In this document: piece after piece, positions 58,400 to 64,000 of the stretch
Layout of the letters: each line of letters begins with the position of its first letter
How positions within the stretch are numbered: the stretch's first letter is position 1
Source: DATARH01 sp963705325
GTDB lineage: Bacteria; Pseudomonadota; Alphaproteobacteria; ATCC43930; CGMCC-115725
Direction of reading: 5' to 3'
DNA: 64,000 bases
NCBI GenBank assembly: GCA_963705325.1
Contig: OY970069.1
Coordinates: 1,798,001-1,862,000 of the forward strand
Position numbers and translations under genes: made by a program
Notes under the pieces: generated by a model
What the model saw: only the letters and a program-made list of their open reading frames with translations
Told to the model about the DNA's origin: nothing
Database searches by the model: none

Positions 58400-58585
58400 A
58401 TGCGGGATTTTGCCACCGCTATCGCGCTCATTCTGGTTATCGAGGGCATCCTCTACGCGCTGATGCCGCAAGCGATGAAGCAGCTCGCGGCGCGCACGAT
58501 GTCGACCCCGGCGCAGGCGCTGCGCGGCGCCGGGTTGATCGCCGCCTGCCTTGGCGTCGCGCTCGTCTGGGCGTTGCGACATTAA
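58400..58585 (+). CDS. DUF2065 membrane protein (YjeT-like)
   Basis: A 61-residue protein with two hydrophobic helices: FATAIALILVIEGILYALMP and GAGLIAACLGVALVWALRH, joined by AMKQLAARTMSTPAQALR. This is DUF2065 (E. coli YjeT), which lies beside hflKC in many proteobacteria. ATG 58400 is 19 bases after the hflC stop. Its function is unknown; the conserved position suggests a link to the HflKC-FtsH complex. Confidence 0.88.
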   Translation: MRDFATAIALILVIEGILYALMPQAMKQLAARTMSTPAQALRGAGLIAACLGVALVWALRH

Positions 58586-58709
58586 CACCCACGGCCCGCG
58601 AAGGTTCTGGTTTGCCAGGCGGTTCTCCCGTAAGCTTATGCTCGGCGAGATAGCGGACGCTTCGGGGGTCCTCTCGTGCGCTGCTCATTCTTTTAAGGAG
58701 TTGCCGACG

Positions 58710-60227
58710 GTGCCGCTGTTTTTCCTTTCGCGCGTCCGGACGGCCGCCGTGGCGCTCGCCGTGCTGCTGATCGCGGCTCCGGTCGGCGTGGCGCCCGTAG
58801 GCTTTCAACAGGCGGTGGCGCGGCCGGCTCCCGACAGCTTCGCCGATCTCGCCGAGAAATTACTGCCCGCGGTGGTCAACATTTCGACCACGCAAACCGT
58901 CAAACCCGAGCAGCACTCCGAAAAGACCCCGCCGGATATGCCGCAACTTCCGCCGGGCTCGCCGTTCGAGGAGTTCTTCAAGGATTTCTTCAAGCACAAC
59001 GGGCAGAACGCCGACCCTGACGCCGACACCCGCAAGGCCACCTCGCTCGGCTCCGGCTTCATCATCGACCCGAAGGGGATTGTCGTCACCAACAACCACG
59101 TGATCGCCGACGCCGACGAGATCACCGTCATCTTGCACGACAACACCAGCCTGAAGGCCGAGGTCATCGGCCGCGACAAGGACACCGACATCGCCGTGCT
59201 TAAGGTCAAGCCCGACAAGCCGCTCACCGCGGTCGATTGGGGCGACAGCGACAAGTCCCGCGTCGGCGATTGGGTGCTGGCGATCGGCAACCCGTTCGGG
59301 CTCGGCGGCACCGTCACCGCCGGCATCCTGTCGGCCCGCCAGCGCGACATCCAGTCCGGCAAATACGACGATTTCCTGCAGACCGACGCCTCGATTAACC
59401 GCGGCAATTCGGGCGGACCCATGTTCAACATGGATGGCGCCGTCATCGGCATTAATACCGCGATCTACTCGCCTTCGGGCGGGTCGATCGGCATCGGTTT
59501 CGCGATCCCGTCGTCGCTGGCGAAGGTGGTGGTGAACGAACTGATCAACGAGCCGGATCACATCGTGCATCGCGGCTGGCTTGGCGTCCGCATCCAAGGG
59601 GTCAGTGACGAAATCGCCGATAGCCTCGGCCTCGATAAGGCCAAGGGCGCTCTGGTAGCTAGCGTGACCGATAACGGGCCGGCGCAAGCCGCCGGGATCC
59701 AGCCCGGCGATGTGATTTTGACCTTCGACGGCAAGCCGGTCATCGATATGCGGCACTTGCCGCGGCTGGTCGCGGAGACCCCGGTCGACAAGGTGGTGCC
59801 GGTGACGGTGTGGCGCAAACACCAGGAAACCGCGCTGCAGGTCAAGGTCGGCCGGCTCGCGGAGACCGAGACGGCCAGCGCTAATCAGGATAATCCCAAG
59901 CCTACCCCAAAGCCCGCCGCTGCTACGGTTAGCGCGCTCGGCATGACCCTTTCCGACCTGACGCCCGACTTGAAAGAGAAGTTTTCGCTTGGCGACGATG
60001 CCAGGGGCGCTGTTGTCGTTGACGTCGCGAAGGACGGCCCGGGCGCCGAAAAAGGGTTGAAGCCGGGCGACGTGATTATGGAAGCGGCGCAAGAGTCGGT
60101 AAAAAGCGCGGCTCAGATCGTCGGCAAAGTCGCCGACGCGAAAAAGGCCGGGCGCAAGTCGATCCTGCTCCTGATCGAGCGCCAGGGCGATTTGCGGTTC
60201 GTCGCGCTGCGCCTCGATCAGAGCTGA
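58710..60227 (+). CDS. degP: Periplasmic Do-family serine protease/chaperone
   Basis: A 505-residue HtrA protein. Signal peptide VRTAAVALAVLLIAAPVGVA, then the protease domain with His in VVTNNHVIADAD, Asp in KDTDIAVLKV and Ser in RGNSGGPMFN, then two PDZ domains (~GWLGVRIQGVSDEIADSLGL and LGMTLSDLTPDLKEKF). It degrades or refolds misfolded envelope proteins. GTG 58710 with AAGGAG 9 bases upstream gives the natural signal peptide. It follows hflKC-DUF2065, so envelope quality control genes are clustered. Confidence 0.94.
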   Translation: MPLFFLSRVRTAAVALAVLLIAAPVGVAPVGFQQAVARPAPDSFADLAEKLLPAVVNISTTQTVKPEQHSEKTPPDMPQLPPGSPFEEFFKDFFKHNGQNADPDADTRKATSLGSGFIIDPKGIVVTNNHVIADADEITVILHDNTSLKAEVIGRDKDTDIAVLKVKPDKPLTAVDWGDSDKSRVGDWVLAIGNPFGLGGTVTAGILSARQRDIQSGKYDDFLQTDASINRGNSGGPMFNMDGAVIGINTAIYSPSGGSIGIGFAIPSSLAKVVVNELINEPDHIVHRGWLGVRIQGVSDEIADSLGLDKAKGALVASVTDNGPAQAAGIQPGDVILTFDGKPVIDMRHLPRLVAETPVDKVVPVTVWRKHQETALQVKVGRLAETETASANQDNPKPTPKPAAATVSALGMTLSDLTPDLKEKFSLGDDARGAVVVDVAKDGPGAEKGLKPGDVIMEAAQESVKSAAQIVGKVADAKKAGRKSILLLIERQGDLRFVALRLDQS

Positions 60228-60250
60228 CGAGCCTCGTTGCGAGGCTCGTC
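60226..60250. terminator. Bidirectional hairpin between degP and serB
   Basis: GACGAGCCTCG (60226-60236) and its exact complement (60240-60250) form an 11-bp stem with a three-base loop that includes the end of the degP stop codon. No T-run follows. It may end both convergent transcripts. A REP-like CCCGGGCTTGATCCCGG lies directly after. Confidence 0.6.
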
Positions 60251-60291
60251 ATCCCCGGGCTTGATCCCGGTGCTCTCGTGCAGCCTTGCCG

Positions 60292-61137
60292 CTACCTGAT
60301 AAGCTCCTCTTCCCGGTATCCCTGCGCGTAAAGCAGCGCGGTCAGATCGGCGTGGTCGATGCGCCAGCGCGACGCAGCGGCGACCGCGGGTTTGGCGTGA
60401 AAAGCGACGCCGAAACCGGCCTCCCGCAACATCGGCAGATCGTTGGCGCCATCGCCGACGGCCATCGTCTCCTCAATGCCGAGACCCAGCTCGGCAGCGA
60501 GCGACAGCAGCGTCTCGCGCTTGGTCGCGCCGCCGACGATGGGCGGCATGAGCGTGCCGGTCAGCTTGCCGTCCGCGACGTCGAGCCGGTTGGCGACGAC
60601 ACGGTCGAAGCCGAGGCTGCGGGCGACGGGCTCGGCGAACACCGTGAAACCTCCCGACACCAGCGCGGTGTAAACCCCGGCGCGGCGCAGCGCCGCGATC
60701 AGCGCTGCCGCGCCCGGCATCAGGCGGACCCGCGAGGCGGCCTCGTCGAGCACGCTCGCCGGCAGGCCGCGCAACAACGCCACGCGTTCGCTGAGCGCGG
60801 CCAAGAAATCGATCTCCCCGTTCATCGCCCGCCTTGTAATCTCGGCGACATGCGCGCGCATGCCGAGGAAATCGGCCAGCTCTTCGAGCATCTCGTTCTC
60901 GATGATCGTCAACTCGAAATCGGCGACCAGCAGCCGCTTCTTTCGCCCTGCAGCCGGCTGAACCAGGAGATCGATCGGCCGCTCGCCGATCGCCGCCCTC
61001 ACCGCCCTTTCATCTGCGCCAACGATGTCGCATGCGGTGGGCGCCAACCAATCGAGCTGTCCGCCGAGCGTGGGAGCGACGCCAGACAGCGCACTCTCGG
61101 CGTCCGAGCCGGCGATCAACGTAATGACAACAGCCAA
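60292..61137 (-). CDS. serB: Phosphoserine phosphatase
   Basis: A 281-residue HAD-superfamily enzyme for the last step of serine synthesis. N-terminal ACT-like part, then the nucleophile loop LLVADFELTIIENEMLEELA, motif II VSGGFTVFAEPVA, the Lys in GGATKRETLL and motif III AVGDGANDLPML. The first motif is D-x-E-x-T instead of the canonical D-x-D-x-T: the acid/base Asp is Glu. The rest of the active site is normal. TTG 61137 is the most likely start and leaves 24 bases to the divergent miaA start. It could also be a SerB-like phosphatase with altered activity. Confidence 0.88.
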   Translation of the reverse strand: MAVVITLIAGSDAESALSGVAPTLGGQLDWLAPTACDIVGADERAVRAAIGERPIDLLVQPAAGRKKRLLVADFELTIIENEMLEELADFLGMRAHVAEITRRAMNGEIDFLAALSERVALLRGLPASVLDEAASRVRLMPGAAALIAALRRAGVYTALVSGGFTVFAEPVARSLGFDRVVANRLDVADGKLTGTLMPPIVGGATKRETLLSLAAELGLGIEETMAVGDGANDLPMLREAGFGVAFHAKPAVAAASRWRIDHADLTALLYAQGYREEELIR

Positions 61138-61161
61138 GTCGCAAACTCCGATAGACCCGCG

Positions 61162-62082
61162 GTGGTTATCATTGCCGGACCGACCGCCAGCGGCAAATCC
61201 GCTCTCGCGCTCGCTCTCGCCGCGCAGTATGGCGGCACGATCATCAATGCCGACAGCCAGCAGATCTACCGCGACCTCAAGATACTGTCTGCGCGGCCCG
61301 ACGCGGCGGCAGAGGCGCGCGCCCCGCACCGGCTCTACGGCTTTCTCGATGCCGCCGAGCGTTTCTCGGTGGCGCGCTGGCGCGAGTTGGCGCTGGCCGA
61401 AATCGCCGCCGCGATTGCCGACGGGCGGTTGCCGATCGTGGTCGGCGGCACCGGGCTCTACATCCGCGCGCTGATGCACGGCCTGGCGCCGGTGCCGGAC
61501 ATTCCGCCGGAAATCCGTGCCGAAGCGGTCGAGCTTTACCGACGCATCGGCGGCGTCGCGTTTCGCGATGCCTTGGCGCGGCTCGACCCCGCCGCTGCCG
61601 CCTGTTTCCCGGCCGGCGACCGCACACGGCTCACCCGCGCCTATGAGGTCGTGCGCGCCACGGGTCGCCCGATCGCCGAATGGCAGGAGCGCGCGGCGTC
61701 CCCGGCGCCGTTTCGTTTCGCGACCCTCTTGCTGAACCCGCCGCGGGCCGCGCTCTACGCGGCTTGCGATGTCCGCTTCGCGGCGATGATCGCGGCCGGC
61801 GCGCTCGACGAGGCGCGGGCGCTGATGGCGCGCGGCCTCGATCCCGGTTTGCCGGCGATGAAGGCGGTCGGCGTGCCCGAGCTGATGCGGCACCTGCGCG
61901 GCGAAATGATCCTTGAGGCCGCCATCGCGGCCGCGCAGCAGGCGACGCGGCGCTACGCCAAGCGCCAAGTGACCTGGTTTCGCCATCAGCTAGACGCAGA
62001 CCTGACCTGCACTGAGCAATATTCGGAAAGTTTTTTGCACTGCTCACGCCATTTTATAGATGAATTTCTGTTGACCCGGTGA
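61162..62082 (+). CDS. miaA: tRNA dimethylallyltransferase
   Basis: A 306-residue enzyme that adds dimethylallyl to A37 of tRNAs reading UNN codons. P-loop IIAGPTASGKSALALALA, DSQQIYRDLKILSARPD, the VVGGTGLYIRALMHGLAPVP motif and the C-terminal RRYAKRQVTWFRHQLDAD are all present. GTG 61162 is the only reasonable start before the P-loop. The C-terminus carries ~25 extra residues (LTCTEQYSESFLHCSRHFID). Divergent from serB with a very short gap. Confidence 0.93.
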   Translation: MVIIAGPTASGKSALALALAAQYGGTIINADSQQIYRDLKILSARPDAAAEARAPHRLYGFLDAAERFSVARWRELALAEIAAAIADGRLPIVVGGTGLYIRALMHGLAPVPDIPPEIRAEAVELYRRIGGVAFRDALARLDPAAAACFPAGDRTRLTRAYEVVRATGRPIAEWQERAASPAPFRFATLLLNPPRAALYAACDVRFAAMIAAGALDEARALMARGLDPGLPAMKAVGVPELMRHLRGEMILEAAIAAAQQATRRYAKRQVTWFRHQLDADLTCTEQYSESFLHCSRHFIDEFLLTR

Positions 62083-62107
62083 CGATAGCTGGTACGGTGC
62101 GACCGTC

Positions 62108-62164
62108 GCGCCGGCTTTTGCCGGCGCGTATTGTTCTGTAAGCGCTGGGCCGGCCTTCGCCGGC
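62108..62164. repeat. Tandem hairpins between miaA and ilvB
   Basis: GCGCCGGC-TTTT-GCCGGCGC (62108-62127) and GCCGGC-CTTC-GCCGGC (62149-62164) are two similar hairpins, each followed by a copy of GCGT..TATTCTG-like sequence, so a ~40-base unit was duplicated. The first may terminate miaA, and the pair lies in the leader of ilvB, where an attenuator could act. Confidence 0.6.
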
Positions 62165-62200
62165 GCGTGCTATTCTGCGGCACAGTTTAGGGAGAGGGTC

Positions 62201-63964
62201 ATGCCGGCCGAGCCGATCAGCGGAGCGGACATCATCATCAAGTCGCTCGTCGATCAAGGCGTCGAGGTCGTCTTCGGTTATCCCGGCGGGGCCGTCCTGC
62301 CGATCTATGACTCGCTGTTCAAGCAAAACAATCTGCGCCACGTGCTGGTGCGCCAGGAAGGCGGCGCCGTGCACGCTGCGGAGGGCTACGCGCGCTCGAC
62401 TGGCAAGGTCGGCGTCGTGCTGGTGACGAGCGGTCCGGGCGCGACCAACGCGGTGACCGGTCTCACCGACGCGCTGATGGACTCGGTGCCGGTCGTGTGT
62501 CTCACCGGCCAGGTGCCGACGCACCTCATCGGCAACGACGCGTTCCAGGAAGCCGACACCACCGGCATCACCCGGCCATGTACCAAGCACAATTATCTGG
62601 TGCGCGACGTGCGTGACCTCGCCCAGGTCATGCATGAGGCCTTCTACATTGCCAAAAGCGGCCGGCCAGGCCCGGTGGTGATCGACTTGCCCAAGGACGT
62701 GCTGTTCGCGACGACGCCGTACGATCCGCCCAAATCCGTCGAGCACAAGAGCTACCGGCCGCAGACAAAGCCTGATCCGAAGCGCATCGACGAGGCCCTG
62801 GCGCTGATCGCCAAGGCCGAGCGGCCGCTGATCTATGGCGGCGGCGGGCTGATCAATTCGGGGCCGGAGACCTGCACCCGCTTTGCCGAGTTCGTGCGCC
62901 TGGTCGACGCGCCCTGCACGCTGACCCTGATGGGCCTCGGCGCGCTGCCGGCGAGCGACCCGCATTTTCTCGGCATGGTCGGCATGCACGGCACCTTCGA
63001 AGCCAACAACGCCATGCACGATTGCGACGTCATGGTCGCGGTCGGCTCGCGCTTCGACGACCGGGTGACCGGGCGGCTCAACGCCTTCTCGCCCAACTCG
63101 AAGAAGATCCACATCGACATCGACCCCAGCTCGATCAACAAGAACGTGCGGGTCGACGTGCCGATCGTCGCCGATTGCGGCGAGGCGCTGGCGGCGCTGC
63201 TCGCGGGCTGGCCCAAAGTGGCGCCGAAGCGCCCGCCGGCGGGCCGCGCCAGATGGTGGGGCCAGATCGAGGAGTGGCAGGCGCGCGACTGCCTGCGCTA
63301 CGACAAGAGCAAGAAGGACGTCATCAAGCCGCAATACGCGCTCGAGCGCCTCTATGCGCTGACCAAGGATCGCGATCCCTTTATTACTACCGAGGTCGGC
63401 CAGCACCAGATGTGGGCGGCGCAATTTCTCAAATTCGAGAAGCCGTACCACTGGATGACCTCGGGCGGCCTCGGCACGATGGGCTATGGGCTGCCGGCCG
63501 CGGTCGGGGTGCAGGTCGCGCATCCCGACGCGCTCGTCATCGACGTCGCCGGCGAGGCGTCGATCCTGATGAACATCCAGGAGATGTCGACGATCAACCA
63601 ATACCGGCTGCCGGTGAAGGTCTTCATCCTCAACAACCAGTACATGGGCATGGTGCGGCAGTGGCAGGAACTGCTGCATGGCGGGCGCTACTCCGAGAGC
63701 TACACCGCGGCGCTGCCCGATTTCGTCAAGCTCGCCGAGGCGTTCGGCGCCCATGGCATGCGGGTCACCAAGCCCTCCGAACTCGATGCCGCGATCCGCT
63801 ACATGGTCGACACGCCGGGCGCGGTGGTGATGGACATCGCGGTCGACGAGCTCGAGAACTGCTTCCCGATGATCCCCTCCGGCGCGGCCCATAACGAGAT
63901 GCTGCTCGGCCCCGAGGACGAGGCAAAACGGCCGGTCTCGGAAGAGGGCATGGTGCTGGTGTAG
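62201..63964 (+). CDS. ilvB: Acetolactate synthase large (catalytic) subunit
   Basis: A 587-residue thiamine-diphosphate enzyme that makes acetolactate or acetohydroxybutyrate for valine, leucine and isoleucine. Domain 1: GVEVVFGYPGGAVLPIYDSL with the catalytic Glu in LVRQEGGAVHAAEGYARSTG; domain 2 (FAD-binding) VGSRFDDRVTGRLNAF; domain 3 with the ThDP motif DVAGEASILMNIQEMSTINQ (GEAS instead of GDAS, as in other alphaproteobacteria) and NNQYMGMVRQWQ. ATG 62201 follows GGGAGAGG. It is followed 2 bases later by ilvN. Confidence 0.96.
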   Translation: MPAEPISGADIIIKSLVDQGVEVVFGYPGGAVLPIYDSLFKQNNLRHVLVRQEGGAVHAAEGYARSTGKVGVVLVTSGPGATNAVTGLTDALMDSVPVVCLTGQVPTHLIGNDAFQEADTTGITRPCTKHNYLVRDVRDLAQVMHEAFYIAKSGRPGPVVIDLPKDVLFATTPYDPPKSVEHKSYRPQTKPDPKRIDEALALIAKAERPLIYGGGGLINSGPETCTRFAEFVRLVDAPCTLTLMGLGALPASDPHFLGMVGMHGTFEANNAMHDCDVMVAVGSRFDDRVTGRLNAFSPNSKKIHIDIDPSSINKNVRVDVPIVADCGEALAALLAGWPKVAPKRPPAGRARWWGQIEEWQARDCLRYDKSKKDVIKPQYALERLYALTKDRDPFITTEVGQHQMWAAQFLKFEKPYHWMTSGGLGTMGYGLPAAVGVQVAHPDALVIDVAGEASILMNIQEMSTINQYRLPVKVFILNNQYMGMVRQWQELLHGGRYSESYTAALPDFVKLAEAFGAHGMRVTKPSELDAAIRYMVDTPGAVVMDIAVDELENCFPMIPSGAAHNEMLLGPEDEAKRPVSEEGMVLV

Positions 63965-63966
63965 GC

Positions 63967-64000
63967 GTGGCTGAGATCGAGCGCCACACCATTGCGGTTC
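63967..64000 (+). CDS. ilvN: Acetolactate synthase small (regulatory) subunit, 5' end
   Basis: GTG 63967 begins VAEIERHTIAV, the usual N-terminus of IlvN's ACT domain (ERHTIAVLV...). Only 11 codons are in the window. The gap to ilvB is 2 bases, so the pair is translationally linked. Confidence 0.8.
   Translation, partial: MAEIERHTIAV

Noticed and set aside
63540..63590. GEAS in place of GDGS/GDAS in the ThDP motif of IlvB
   Set aside because: From memory this variant is normal in alphaproteobacterial acetolactate synthases, so it is not an anomaly.

Overview
This is high-GC DNA with dense, short-spaced operons. Several features point to an alphaproteobacterium: a circularly permuted two-piece tmRNA gene, an alpha-type SspB, an Ros/MucR zinc-finger regulator, a LuxR-free GAF-rich histidine kinase, and dispersed intergenic palindromes of the kind common in Rhizobiales and Rhodospirillales. 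I cannot assign an order from sequence alone.

Layout. (1) 1-6.3 kb is accessory DNA: two broken genes with HEPN-type RX4H motifs, a NUMOD3-like gene, a truncated IS630 transposase, a MucR regulator, small membrane ORFs, an 8-copy GGGCA microsatellite, and an EamA transporter next to a gene remnant. (2) 6.5-14.2 kb is a signalling operon: a ~2020-residue histidine kinase with nine tandem GAF domains, a single-domain response regulator, and a response regulator fused to a class III nucleotidyl cyclase. (3) 14.2-20 kb is mixed: a nitronate monooxygenase, a DUF1348 protein, a decayed carbohydrate porin, and a small integrase module (RHH-like protein, tyrosine recombinase, terminator, candidate arm sites). 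(4) 20-26 kb: sodB, a sphingolipid-desaturase-like enzyme, an NDUFAF6-like isoprenoid-synthase-fold protein, a PuuD-like membrane protein with a 30-residue membrane peptide, and modE/modC/modB without modA. (5) 26-36.5 kb: a very large DUF4062-STAND-TPR protein, an SDR, a DHA2 exporter and livHMGF without livK. (6) 36.7-47.4 kb: a CoxL-like molybdoenzyme, an ACMSD-like amidohydrolase, a GlcG-like protein, ArsR with a radical SAM enzyme, an orphan Flp pilin, upp, and a minus-strand run ssrA-sspB-fumA-ECF sigma-anti-sigma-Spy-like. (7) 47.5-54.2 kb: thyX, a GIY-YIG gene bracketed by inverted repeats, and a Rieske ring-hydroxylating oxygenase cluster with a dehydrogenase, RidA, a ClpX-type zinc finger and a VOC dioxygenase. 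(8) 54.2-64 kb is core: cdh, mrp, hflK-hflC-DUF2065-degP, serB, miaA, ilvB and the start of ilvN.

Many genes carry single-base indels (first gene, 2.7 kb, livM, livH, CoxL-like, Spy-like, thyX, and nearly every gene from 48.2 to 51.9 kb, plus hflK). Most lie in short G/C runs and the protein sequence resumes intact in another frame. Residual sequencing or assembly error is at least as likely as real decay for the core genes. Such genes are typed here as pseudogene only because the reading frame is broken as sequenced.

Most interesting items: the two-piece tmRNA (tag ANDNFASEALAA) directly upstream of sspB, whose product delivers ssrA-tagged proteins to ClpXP; the GIY-YIG gene enclosed by ~35-bp inverted repeats, with a gene-less miniature copy at 25.1 kb, which looks like an autonomous/non-autonomous mobile palindrome pair; the nine-GAF kinase/cyclase operon; and the DUF4062-STAND-TPR protein.
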